Positions 8,236 through 16,676 of a stretch of DNA of 64,000 bases are shown here, one piece after another. The number at the start of each line of letters is the position of its first letter. Position 1 is the stretch's first letter. Origin of the DNA: Clostridium sartagoforme (GTDB lineage Bacteria > Bacillota > Clostridia > Clostridiales > Clostridiaceae); the NCBI RefSeq assembly GCF_004794105.1, contig NZ_SRYR01000001.1, forward strand, positions 496,001-560,000, written 5' to 3'. A program made the position numbers and the translations under genes. A model generated the notes under the pieces. That model saw only the letters and a list, made by a program, of their open reading frames with translations. It did no database searches and was not told the DNA's origin.

Positions 8236-9003
8236 TTAGTTGTCAACTGCTAATTGCCTCAGTATTCCTTCCTTTAAGGCATTTGCAATCTTATCTTGAT
8301 TACTATCTAATGTTAGGTATTTTTCATCTAGTGAATTACTCAAAAACCCTAGCTCTACTAAGGCTGAGTTAGCTGAATTTAATTCTAATACTGCCAATGC
8401 ATCTTCTTTTTTGGCATAAGTTTTAACACCCCTATTATCAGTGTAATTTAAGTTAGACAGTGATAGTTGAATATCTTCAGCAAAGTCTTTGCTTTCTTCA
8501 TCATTTAGCTTATACCAAGTTTCTATACCTTTAGCATTAGTATCATCGTAGTTACTATTACAATGTATAGAAATAAATAAATCAGATTTAAAGACTTCTG
8601 AAATTTTGATTCTTTCTTTTAAACTATCATTTGCATCATCTAACCAAGGTAAAGAGTCATTAGTTCTAGTATAAACAACTTTAATATTTTCCTTCTCTAG
8701 TAATTCTCCAAGCTTTAATGAAATACTAAGCACAATATCTTTTTCTAAGGAACCAGAAGGACTTTTAGAGCCTATGTCAAAATCACCATGTCCAGGATCT
8801 ATACATACTATAAATTCTTTTTCTTTTGGAGGTGATAATGTAACTTTTCTGTTAATAAGTCCTTTGCTATTTAGAATAAAATATATAGATACGCAAAATA
8901 TTAAAGTAAATAACAATGTTAAACGAAAGATTATCTTTCTTCTTCTTTTACGTTTATAAAGGAGTTTTCTTTTGTTTTCAAGGTTAAAGCCAGTGTTTTC
9001 CAT
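8236..9003 (-). CDS. N-acetylmuramoyl-L-alanine amidase, CwlD-like, membrane-anchored
   Basis: 255 residues. A basic N-terminus (KRKLLYKRKRRRK) precedes one membrane segment (about residues 25-46), so the enzyme is anchored outside the cell. The Amidase_3 domain covers about residues 63-250: the first zinc His is in IDPGHGD, the Glu ligand in SLEKD, the third ligand in SIHCNS and the catalytic Glu in ALVELGFLSN. In spore formers this class includes CwlD, which helps make muramic-delta-lactam in spore cortex. Assignment to CwlD rather than another amidase is likely but not proven. The last residues (QLAVDN) are encoded by an intergenic repeat. AAGGAGC lies before the ATG. Confidence 0.85.
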   Translation of the reverse strand: MENTGFNLENKRKLLYKRKRRRKIIFRLTLLFTLIFCVSIYFILNSKGLINRKVTLSPPKEKEFIVCIDPGHGDFDIGSKSPSGSLEKDIVLSISLKLGELLEKENIKVVYTRTNDSLPWLDDANDSLKERIKISEVFKSDLFISIHCNSNYDDTNAKGIETWYKLNDEESKDFAEDIQLSLSNLNYTDNRGVKTYAKKEDALAVLELNSANSALVELGFLSNSLDEKYLTLDSNQDKIANALKEGILRQLAVDN

Positions 9004-9153
9004 GATATGCTCCTTAATTAAATTATATCTTTACATAATATAAGTATAATAAGAAAAAGATAAAAAGTAAATATATGGAAATTGAATAAGTATTATTTCA
9101 TTAGTTGATAATATAGAAAGATTGATATAAACTATAGTAAAGGGGGGACTTCG

Positions 9154-9720
9154 ATGCCTAAGATATTACAAAATGCAAGAGAAACTATATTAAAAGAAGG
9201 CTATATCTTGCTAGAAGAAAAAGGATATAATAATTTTAGCATGAGAGAGCTTGCTAATAGATGTGAAATAGGACTCGGAACTGTATATAATTATTTTGAA
9301 AATAAGATGTCTCTAGTAATGGAGATTTTTAATAATACATGGACAGAAGTAATAGAAGAATCAAGAAATATAAAAGAGAAGGATATGGAACTTGAAGAAA
9401 AAATAAAATCCATATATAAGAATTTAGAAAAGTTCTTAAAATATCATAAAGAAGTATTTTATCATATTACTAAGGAAGATAAGATAGTAAAAGAAAAAAA
9501 GGCTGATTCAGATAAATGCAAGAAGAATGATGTTATGGAAGAGTTGTATGTAATAGTAGATGAAATAATAGAAGTACATAAAGAAAATAAAGATATTACT
9601 ATTAATATGGAAACTAGAAAATTAACTTCCTTTTTAATAAGCAATATGATTACTTTATCTATGAAAAACACTGAATACACTATAGACGACTTTTTATATA
9701 TTTTAGTAAATAAATTATAA
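9154..9720 (+). CDS. TetR-family transcriptional regulator
   Basis: 188 residues. The N-terminal helix-turn-helix is clear: about residues 25-47, FSMRELANRCEIGLGTVYNYF followed by KMSLV. The C-terminal ligand domain is charged and not assignable. AAGGGGGGA lies 6 bases before ATG. It is followed after 23 bases by the pseudo-rhomboid gene, a likely partner or target. Confidence 0.93.
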   Translation: MPKILQNARETILKEGYILLEEKGYNNFSMRELANRCEIGLGTVYNYFENKMSLVMEIFNNTWTEVIEESRNIKEKDMELEEKIKSIYKNLEKFLKYHKEVFYHITKEDKIVKEKKADSDKCKKNDVMEELYVIVDEIIEVHKENKDITINMETRKLTSFLISNMITLSMKNTEYTIDDFLYILVNKL

Positions 9721-9743
9721 AGAATAAAGGGGAAGTTTATTAT

Positions 9744-10544
9744 ATGAATTGGTTAAATAAACTGGAAAGAAAGATTGGTAGATTTTATATAAAGAATTTA
9801 ATGTTAATAATTATAGCTGGAACAATATTAGTATATGCTTTTACTATGATGTCTCCAGATTCTAATTTGATTGATAGAATTATTTTAGATCCATCTAAGG
9901 TAATGGAAGGAGAAGTATGGAGGTTAGTAACCTTTATCTTTGTACCATCTAGTCTTAATATTATATCTTTTATGTTTGGTGTATACTTTAATTATTTAGC
10001 AGGTACAGGACTTGAAAATGAATGGGGAGAGTTCAAATTTAATTTTTATTACTTTGTAGGTATGATATCTACAATTATAGTATCAATGATAACTGGAGCA
10101 ATTGCTACAGGTTCTTATATAAATATGTCTTTATTCTTGGCATTTGCTATGATTTATCCTAATTTTCAAGTGTTATTATTCTATATAATACCTGTTAAAG
10201 TAAAATATTTAGCTATACTTGATTGGGTACTTATTGGTTTGAAATTTATAGGATTCTTAAGTATGTTTAGTATTGCTGGAATGCTTATAACTTTAGTACC
10301 AGTATTAAACTTCTTTATATTCTTCGGAAAACAAGTAGTTACAGGTACTAGAAGTAATGCAACTAATTTTAAAAGACAACAAAAATTTAAGTCTCAAGCA
10401 AGGCCAATGGAAGTACTTCATAGATGTGAAGTATGTGGTATAACAGAAGCTCAGGATCCAAAGATGGAGTTTAGATATTGTTCCAAATGTTCAGGAAAGC
10501 AATGTTATTGTATTAATCATATAAGAGACCACCAGCATAAATGA
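9744..10544 (+). CDS. Rhomboid-like membrane protein, catalytically degenerate, with C-terminal Cys/His cluster
   Basis: 266 residues. It has about six membrane segments to residue ~195. WRLVTFIFVPSS matches the rhomboid L1-loop motif WRLVTxxF, and the fold order is rhomboid-like, but the catalytic GxSG is absent (the equivalent region reads YINMSLFLAFAMIYPN) and no clear His partner is seen. A protease function is therefore unlikely. The C-terminus has C-x2-C, C-x2-C and a C-x-C/H-rich tail (CEVCG, CSKCSGKQCYC, HIRDHQHK), consistent with a treble-clef or two-site zinc finger. Cotranscribed with the TetR gene. Function unknown. Confidence 0.8.
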   Translation: MNWLNKLERKIGRFYIKNLMLIIIAGTILVYAFTMMSPDSNLIDRIILDPSKVMEGEVWRLVTFIFVPSSLNIISFMFGVYFNYLAGTGLENEWGEFKFNFYYFVGMISTIIVSMITGAIATGSYINMSLFLAFAMIYPNFQVLLFYIIPVKVKYLAILDWVLIGLKFIGFLSMFSIAGMLITLVPVLNFFIFFGKQVVTGTRSNATNFKRQQKFKSQARPMEVLHRCEVCGITEAQDPKMEFRYCSKCSGKQCYCINHIRDHQHK

Positions 10545-10579
10545 TAGATAGTGAAAAATGAATAATGTATAATTAAGGT

Positions 10580-10611
10580 GAAAACTCAGCTATGGCTGAG
10601 TTTCTTTTTTT
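10580..10611 (+). terminator. Intrinsic terminator (AAACTCAGC family)
   Basis: Arms GAAACTCAGC-like and GGCTGAGTTTC with a short loop, followed by TTTTTTT. The flank (GAAAAATGAATAATG, AATTAAGG) is typical of the recurrent dyad modules. Confidence 0.85.
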
Positions 10612-10998
10612 ATTTATTCACTCTTAATTTTTTATTATGGTATAGCACCTTCTTTCTTTTTTTACTTTTTTTATGTTGTTGGAAGAAATAAAAGAGAGTA
10701 GTTATAAATAGCAGTGATGGTATATAGAAATCCTATAGAAAATTAGAATAATTTAATTGTGAAATGATTAAAAGTGTTGTTATATAAGGCAGAAAATAAA
10801 GATGTAATTGTTTAAGTATGGGATAAATAAGAACTGTTATTAAATAAGAGTAATAGTAATTATCAATTATTTATAGTATAATAAAGTTGATAAAAAATAA
10901 TTATTTATCAAATATGAAATAAAAAAATAATTAAAGTATTTTTGATAGTAAAATAGATATACATATAGATTTTATTTATTAGTAAGAAGGGAAGAAAG
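10612..10998. other. AT-rich intergenic stretch
   Basis: About 390 bases before the repeat-protein operon. I see no reading frame, riboswitch signature or strong hairpin. It must hold the promoter of the operon at 10999, but no box matches consensus convincingly. Confidence 0.4.
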
Positions 10999-11772
10999 AT
11001 GGAAAGTAACGAATTAAAAAAAATAAATGATAATCCTTTATATATTAGATATATAGAAAATCCTAGTGAAGAGATTATTTTAACCGCAGTTAAGAAGAAT
11101 GGATTAGCAATAAGATATGTAAATAATCCTTCAAAGGAAGCTAAAGAAATAGCTATTAGAAATAATCCTTTAGCAGTTGAATATATAGAGGACCTAGATG
11201 AAGAAAATTCAATTTTAGCTGTAAGATTATTATGGAATTCATTGAAGTATATAAAACATCCTACAGAAAAGGTTATGCTTGAAGCAGTAAATGCTAAGGG
11301 ATGGGCAATTCAATTTATTGAAAATCCAACTGAAGAAATAATGCTTAAGGCAGTGAGTAAGGACTATGATTCAATAAAATATATAAAGAATCCTAGTGAA
11401 GAAGTTCAATTAGAGTCTATAAAGAAGTATTGGGCAGCAATTAAGTTTATTGATAATCCAAGTTTAGAGGCTAGACGAGCTGCTGTTATTGGAAATGAAG
11501 AAGCCATAAACTATATAAACTTTGATTTAGATGAACTTAAAGTATTAATTGGTGACAATATAAAGGTTGTAAAGTATGTTTATGATTCAATAGATGCTGA
11601 CTTTGTAGTTAATGTAGTTATAGAAAAAGTAAAAGAGGAATTAATTGATGAGAAATATATTAAGGACTTTTTAGAACTTGAGATACTAGAAATGGATAAG
11701 GTTAATTTTATAAGAGAATATGGAAGTAAGAAAGCTAAGGTTTTATTAGTTGATTATAAACTTTCAAGATAA
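10999..11772 (+). CDS. Helical-repeat protein of ~22-residue NPSEE repeats, upstream of MoxR/VWA genes
   Basis: 257 residues. Residues ~8-172 hold about seven tandem units of 21-24 residues with approximate consensus aIkyIkNPSEEvmLeAVkk; the NP-[ST]-x-E turn and the alternating hydrophobic pattern imply pairs of short alpha-helices forming a solenoid. It recalls DUF4116 and variant leucine-rich repeats (LRV), but I cannot assign it firmly. The C-terminal ~80 residues leave the repeat pattern and are charged. No signal or membrane segment, so cytoplasmic. It lies 20 bases before the MoxR gene, with which it is almost surely cotranscribed. A binding or adaptor role is an inference from the repeat fold. 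Confidence 0.75.
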   Translation: MESNELKKINDNPLYIRYIENPSEEIILTAVKKNGLAIRYVNNPSKEAKEIAIRNNPLAVEYIEDLDEENSILAVRLLWNSLKYIKHPTEKVMLEAVNAKGWAIQFIENPTEEIMLKAVSKDYDSIKYIKNPSEEVQLESIKKYWAAIKFIDNPSLEARRAAVIGNEEAINYINFDLDELKVLIGDNIKVVKYVYDSIDADFVVNVVIEKVKEELIDEKYIKDFLELEILEMDKVNFIREYGSKKAKVLLVDYKLSR

Positions 11773-11792
11773 GGCGTAAGAGAGGTGATAAA

Positions 11793-12878
11793 ATGAAATT
11801 TTCAGAAGCAATAAGTACAGTAGAATTAGTATTAGAATCAGGTAGTGTACCTTTAATTATAGGAGAAGCTGGTATAGGTAAAACTTCATTAGTAAAGAAA
11901 ATATGTAGTGAAGATAATTATTACTTAGTTAATATAGATGCTAACCTTCTTAAGGAAGGTGAAATAGGTGGTCTTCCAATAGTTGAAAATGGAAGAACTA
12001 AATATGCAACTCATTATAAACTTATAGAAATAGAAAAGGCAATAAAAAATAGCAAATATAATGGTGTCTTATTATTTATAGATGAGTTAAATAGATGTGA
12101 GCATGCAGTTCAACAAGAACTTATGAACTTAATATTAAATAGGGAGATAAATGGATTTAGATTACAAGATAATGTAAGAATTGTAGCTGCAATGAATCCG
12201 TCTAATAAGTATGATGGATTTGAAGATAGTGACTATCAAGTAGTTGATATGGATAAGGCACAAGAAGATAGATTTGTTTGGCTTGAATTAACTTCTGATA
12301 TTAAAGAATGGATTAAGTGGGCAATGAGTGATGAAGTAAAGGTTCATGAACATATAATTGAATTCTTATCAACATTCCCAGAATATTTAAATACTCCAAA
12401 CTCAAATGAATCTATTAGAGCAACACCAAGAAGCTGGGAAAGGGTAGCTAAAGCATATAATGTTTATATTAATAATTCAAATAATTATTCAATAGATACT
12501 TTCTATAATGTAGTTAAAGGAAATATTGGTGTTAGTATAGCTACAGATTTTATAAACTATATAAAGAATATAAAGAATCCTCTAATTAAACCTGAGGAAT
12601 TATATCCTTATGTTATTTTGCCAATGGATGTAAAAGAGGAATTAAGAAAAGAAAGTCATTCAAGACTATATATTTTAGCTAAAAATTCATTGAGATACTT
12701 AAGTGAAAATAATACTGAGGCAAATAGGAAATTATTCTCAGATTTATTAACATGTTATCCTAAGGATTTAAGACTTGGAATTATGAAGGAAATAAAGGGA
12801 GATGTATCATTAGAACTTTATAATGAATTATTAAATGAAGATATGTTCTTAGATGCATTCTTTGAGATATTTGGATAG
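11793..12878 (+). CDS. MoxR-type AAA+ ATPase
   Basis: 361 residues. Walker A is GEAGIGKTS (about residues 24-32). Walker B is LLFIDELNRC, followed by the MoxR/CbbQ-typical VQQELMNLILNREINGFRL and sensor 1 VAAMNPSN. An arginine-rich sensor region (SIRATPRSWERVAKAY) is present. MoxR ATPases remodel or activate protein targets and nearly always work with a VWA-domain partner, here the next gene (11-base gap). AGAGGTGA lies upstream of ATG. Confidence 0.93.
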   Translation: MKFSEAISTVELVLESGSVPLIIGEAGIGKTSLVKKICSEDNYYLVNIDANLLKEGEIGGLPIVENGRTKYATHYKLIEIEKAIKNSKYNGVLLFIDELNRCEHAVQQELMNLILNREINGFRLQDNVRIVAAMNPSNKYDGFEDSDYQVVDMDKAQEDRFVWLELTSDIKEWIKWAMSDEVKVHEHIIEFLSTFPEYLNTPNSNESIRATPRSWERVAKAYNVYINNSNNYSIDTFYNVVKGNIGVSIATDFINYIKNIKNPLIKPEELYPYVILPMDVKEELRKESHSRLYILAKNSLRYLSENNTEANRKLFSDLLTCYPKDLRLGIMKEIKGDVSLELYNELLNEDMFLDAFFEIFG

Positions 12879-12889
12879 AAGGTAATGCT

Positions 12890-14233
12890 ATGACATTTGA
12901 AGAAAGAAGAGATAGTTTACTAAAACAAGCCTTAGATATTAAGGGAAATGGTAAAATATATAGTAGTTTTGAAAGAGAATTTTTTTCGTTAGTTGAAACT
13001 GTAGTAATAGAAATGCTTGAGGGAGAAGATAGTTTCTTCGGGCAGTTTCTAGTTAGAACAGAAAGAAGTATTAGATATAATATTACTTGGCCTCTAGCAA
13101 CTATACCTAAGATGCAAGGATTTAAAATGTATTTTAATCCATTATTGTTTTTACTTAGTGATAAAAGAGAAATGCAAGCCTTATTTAAGCATGAAATATA
13201 TCATATCATGTATGGACATCATCAAAGAGAAAAGGCTCTTAAAAATAAGTATACTACAACTGCTGTTAATTTAGCTTTAGATATATCTATAAATCAATTT
13301 ATTAAGAACTTACCTATGGATAGTTATAGACTAGAAAGAGTTAATTTAGAGTATGGGGCTAATTTAAAAGAAGATTGTAGTGTAGAAGTTTATGCTGAAG
13401 AAATTGAAAAAGCAATTAAAGCAAAACTCAAGGATAATAAAAAAGCTGATAAAGATGAGATTGTTGGTGAGTTATTAGATATTTCAAAGGCTCATGATGT
13501 TTGGGAAGAAAGCAATTTAAATGATGACTCTATTAAAGATATGACTAAAAAAACAGCAATAGGATCATATAATGGTAAAGCTCCAAAGGATATTGAAGGT
13601 ATTATTAAAGCTTATGGTGAAAAGGCAGAAATATCATGGCAAGATCTCTTAAAGAAAATAATACCATCCTTAAGGGCTGGGGAAAAGAAGACTGTTATGA
13701 GAAGAAATAGAAGGCAACCAGATAGGTTAGATATTAGAGGTACTTTACCTAATAGTGTGCCTGAAGTTATTGTGGCTTTAGATATAAGTGCTTCTATGAG
13801 TGAACAAGAATTTAGTAAGATATTAGTAGAGGTTTTAGAGATAACTAGAACAAGAACTAATAAGATTACATTAATTGAATGTGATAATGAAATTAGACGT
13901 GTATATGAAATTAAGTCTAAAAATGATATAAAGAAGAGATCCTTTAAGAATGGCTCTACAAAGTTTTCACCAGTATTTAAATATATAAGAGATAATAATT
14001 TAAGAAATCATGTAGTAGTTTATTTCACTGATGGTGTTGGAGAAAAGGAGCTTGAATATAAGCCTTTTAAGAAAAACACTATTTGGGTATTAACTGGAGA
14101 TGAGGATTTATCTTTAAATGAACCTTATGGAGAAATAAAGAAAATTGAAACTAACGCCGTAAAGGGTGAAGGTGGTACTGCTGGATTAGATATGATAAAA
14201 GAGTATCAGCAAGAACATGGGAGATACTTTTAG
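12890..14233 (+). CDS. Metallopeptidase-like (DUF2201_N) and VWA-like protein, partner of the MoxR ATPase
   Basis: 447 residues. The N-terminal half has a zincin-like signature, FKHEIYHIMYGHH (H-E-x-x-H-x4-H-H, about residues 100-112). The C-terminal half is a VWA-like domain: IVALDISASMSEQEF is a DxSxS MIDAS motif, followed by a conserved Thr region and VVYFTDGVGEKE. This two-domain organisation matches DUF2201. It is the usual MoxR partner; with the repeat protein upstream the three genes form one tight operon. Whether the peptidase site is active is unknown, but all metal-binding residues look intact. Cytoplasmic, no signal peptide. Confidence 0.88.
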   Translation: MTFEERRDSLLKQALDIKGNGKIYSSFEREFFSLVETVVIEMLEGEDSFFGQFLVRTERSIRYNITWPLATIPKMQGFKMYFNPLLFLLSDKREMQALFKHEIYHIMYGHHQREKALKNKYTTTAVNLALDISINQFIKNLPMDSYRLERVNLEYGANLKEDCSVEVYAEEIEKAIKAKLKDNKKADKDEIVGELLDISKAHDVWEESNLNDDSIKDMTKKTAIGSYNGKAPKDIEGIIKAYGEKAEISWQDLLKKIIPSLRAGEKKTVMRRNRRQPDRLDIRGTLPNSVPEVIVALDISASMSEQEFSKILVEVLEITRTRTNKITLIECDNEIRRVYEIKSKNDIKKRSFKNGSTKFSPVFKYIRDNNLRNHVVVYFTDGVGEKELEYKPFKKNTIWVLTGDEDLSLNEPYGEIKKIETNAVKGEGGTAGLDMIKEYQQEHGRYF

Positions 14234-14237
14234 GTGC

Positions 14238-14422
14238 TAGAGCACGATTAGAAATGAAAGAATGAAGGAATGGAAGGTTTAAGAATGAAAGAGTGAAAAG
14301 ATGATGAAAAACTCCTAATGGAGTTTGAGAAAATAATCATTTTAAGTAATTTTGGAAGAATTACTTAAAATGATTCTTAATTTTTCATTCTTAAATTTTC
14401 ATTTTCTAATGGTGTGTGCTGA
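14238..14422. repeat. Nested palindromic intergenic element (~185 bp)
   Basis: Outer arms AGCAC..ATTAGAAATGA and TCATTTTCTAAT..GTGCT; inside them GAATGAAAAATTAA-like tracts, an AAACTCC/GGAGTTT hairpin (14308-14326) and a perfect 17-base hairpin (14335-14351 with 14359-14375). No reading frame. It is a composite member of the dyad family seen across the window and can also end transcription of the MoxR operon. Confidence 0.7.
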
Positions 14423-14495
14423 TTTTGGTGGATAAGTATAAGTAGGCTAGTATTAGTTAATAATTTATGATATAATGACTGAGTGGGGGTGCTCT

Positions 14496-15161
14496 ATGGG
14501 ATCTTATAAAATAAGTAAGAATAATAGTGTTCTGATAATAATAGGAACTTTAATCATCAGCCTGCTAATAAACGTTTACAGTTCAGTTATGAATTCACGT
14601 TATAAGTTATTAATAGGTAAAGAAACTTACAACAGTGCAAGGGAAATTAAAACTAGAAATGAAAGTGTTTTATCTTTATTAGATCAATGTATTAAAGCAA
14701 AAAGCGTCACTAATGAAGAGATGCTTGTTTTATATAAGAATTATACAGTGATTTCTAATGAGTATAATAATTTATGGTCTAAGTACAAGGATTATGGAAA
14801 AGAAGAAATTATAAGTTTTAATAAGAAATCTAAAACTTTAGATTATTCAACAGATATGCCAAATCAAGTTTATTCTAGAATAGAAACTTTACTTTTTGAA
14901 TATTTGAGTTTAGAGATGAAAAATCATAATGAAAAAATTATTCTAGAGGAAAATATCCTTGAGGATTTTATTGCTATGAATAATATGTCACAGAGTCTAA
15001 ATGATTTTTATACAGATTTTAATAATACCAATATAAAAGATGTAGATGAAGAAAAGAAAGAAAGCATTTACATAAAGAATGAATACTGGGTAGATATTTT
15101 AAATGGTATAAACTCAGTTGTTGAACCCTATTTAAATTATGATTATACTTTAAAAAAATAA
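14496..15161 (+). CDS. Membrane-anchored protein of unknown function
   Basis: 221 residues from ATG 14496, which has GTGGGGGTG upstream; an earlier in-frame ATG at 14475 lacks a site. One membrane segment (about residues 11-28) is followed by ~190 mostly charged, probably helical residues that would lie outside the cell. No recognised domain. It is 262 bases after the MoxR operon, separated by a palindromic element, so a link with that operon is not supported. Confidence 0.75.
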   Translation: MGSYKISKNNSVLIIIGTLIISLLINVYSSVMNSRYKLLIGKETYNSAREIKTRNESVLSLLDQCIKAKSVTNEEMLVLYKNYTVISNEYNNLWSKYKDYGKEEIISFNKKSKTLDYSTDMPNQVYSRIETLLFEYLSLEMKNHNEKIILEENILEDFIAMNNMSQSLNDFYTDFNNTNIKDVDEEKKESIYIKNEYWVDILNGINSVVEPYLNYDYTLKK

Positions 15162-15218
15162 ATATTCTTACTGGATACAGTTAATAAAATATTTATATGA
15201 GTTTTATTTTGTATTTTA

Positions 15219-15293
15219 GTGGATATATGTAAGTTTACCATAACTAAGAAGGAAGTGAAGGGATAAGCAAGCTTACATATGTTCACTTTTTTT
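15219..15293 (+). terminator. Long-stem intrinsic terminator
   Basis: Arms about 18 bases (GTGGATATATGTAAGTTT and AAGCTTACATATGTTCAC, with G-T pairs) and a 35-base loop, followed by TTTTTTT. Confidence 0.75.
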
Positions 15294-15337
15294 AGTTTTT
15301 TTATTTTAAACTGAGTTGAATTATGAAATTTATGATA

Positions 15338-15500
15338 TATTAAATATATAGTAATAAATTATATAAAAATTAAAAGACTTATGATTTTAATTAATGTAAT
15401 TTACTTGAAAATTATTTTTACCTTAAAGTTCTATAATACTAAAAAGGTAAATTTTTATTAAAATTATATTTAATAAAAGTGATTAATTGAAATATAGTTG
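15338..15500 (+). repeat. Interspersed repeat, copy A
   Basis: Shares with 18155-18360, 22440-22630 and 36972-37180 the ordered blocks TTATATAAAAATTAAAAG, TTAATTAATGTAATTTACTT, ATTATTTTTACCTTAAAG and an A/T tail. It ends about 25 bases before map. Most divergent of the four copies. Confidence 0.65.
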
Positions 15501-15524
15501 AAGTAGTAAAAGAAAGGAGACAGT

Positions 15525-16394
15525 ATGATTTTAAATAGAAATGATCAATGCTGGTGTAACAGTGGTAAAAAGTACAAGAAATGTCATATTGAGTTTGATG
15601 AAAAGTTAGCAGCTTATAAGGCTAAGGGACATGAGGTTCCATCAATTGATATGATAAAAAATAGCGAACAAATAGAAGGTATTAGGGAAAGTGCTAAGAT
15701 AAATAATGCAGTTTTAGACTTAGTACAAGAAAAAATAAAAGTAGGAATGAATACTGAAGAAATTAATAAGTTAGTTCATGATCTTACAGTAAATAGTGGG
15801 GCAATACCTGCACCTCTAAACTATGGTGGTTTTCCTAAAAGCGTTTGTGTATCTATAAATGATGTAGTTTGTCATGGAATTCCCAGTGAAGATACCATAT
15901 TAATGGATGGAGATATAGTAAATGTAGATGTATCAACAATATATAATGGTTACTACTCAGATGCCTCTAGAATGTTCATGATAGGGAATGTATCAGAAGA
16001 GGATAGTAAGCTTGTAAGAGTAGCTAAAGAATGCTTAGACAAGGGATTAGAGGCGGTAAAGCCATGGGGATTCCTTGGAGATGTTGGAGCTGCTATACAA
16101 GAACATGCTGAAGCTAATGGTTTTTCAGTAGTAAGAGCCTTTGGTGGTCATGGTGTAGGAATAGAGTTCCATGAAGATCCTTTTGTTGCTCATGTAGGTA
16201 AAAGAGGAGAAGGGATGCTGTTAGTTCCTGGAATGGTATTTACTATTGAACCTATGTTGAACCAAGGTGATTATGAAGTATTTGTAGATGAAGATGATGA
16301 ATGGACAGTATTTACTGAAGATGGTGGATATTCAGCTCAATGGGAGTACACCGTTTTAGTTACTGAAGATGGTGCTGAAATAATAGCATATTAG
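15525..16394 (+). CDS. map: Methionine aminopeptidase type I with N-terminal SEC-C zinc motif
   Basis: 289 residues. The N-terminus carries a SEC-C motif, C9-x-C11-x8-C20-H21, thought to bring the enzyme to the ribosome or SecA. The catalytic domain (about residues 45-287) shows metal ligands in NVDVSTIYNGYYSDASR (two Asp), GGHGVGIEFHEDP (His), FTIEPML (Glu) and SAQWEYTVL (Glu). It removes initiator Met from new proteins. GAAAGGAGAC lies before ATG. Monocistronic, between a repeat and two terminators. Confidence 0.95.
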   Translation: MILNRNDQCWCNSGKKYKKCHIEFDEKLAAYKAKGHEVPSIDMIKNSEQIEGIRESAKINNAVLDLVQEKIKVGMNTEEINKLVHDLTVNSGAIPAPLNYGGFPKSVCVSINDVVCHGIPSEDTILMDGDIVNVDVSTIYNGYYSDASRMFMIGNVSEEDSKLVRVAKECLDKGLEAVKPWGFLGDVGAAIQEHAEANGFSVVRAFGGHGVGIEFHEDPFVAHVGKRGEGMLLVPGMVFTIEPMLNQGDYEVFVDEDDEWTVFTEDGGYSAQWEYTVLVTEDGAEIIAY

Positions 16395-16508
16395 GCAATT
16401 AACAATTAATAATTGTCAATTAACAATTAAGGAAAAAACTCCTTTTGGAGTTTTGGAAATTAGGTTGTTTTTAAAGGAGCTGTTTTTGTGACAGCTCCTT
16501 TAAAAATG
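16395..16508 (+). terminator. Dyad module and two hairpin terminators after map
   Basis: An AATTAACAATTAATAATTG-like tract is followed by an AAAACTCC/GGAGTTTT hairpin (16432-16456) and then by a strong 15-base-arm hairpin around AAAGGAGCTGT/ACAGCTCCTTT (16468-16508). The second lacks a clean T run but is very stable. Confidence 0.65.
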
Positions 16509-16603
16509 AAAGAATGAAAAAATTAAAGAGTGAAAATGATTTGGGAAATGAAGTTTTGCTTTACAAGGAATTATTTTATAGAATGGAATTTTTAATATAA
16601 AAA

Positions 16604-16649
16604 ATGAGCTATCCTTAACAGATTATAATCCGTTAATAGGATAACTCAT
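16604..16649 (-). terminator. Intrinsic terminator of the HesB-like gene
   Basis: Read on the minus strand: ATGAGTTATCCTATTAAC, a loop, GTTAAGGATAGCTCAT, then TTTTTT. Confidence 0.75.
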
Positions 16650-16676
16650 AACTATTATGTCATAAAATTTAAAGGA

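Noticed and set aside
15338-15500. Conserved promoter inside the four-copy repeat
   Set aside because: TTTACT and TAAAAT-like boxes are spaced 17, 18, 19 and 20 bases in the four copies, so they are not a stable promoter.
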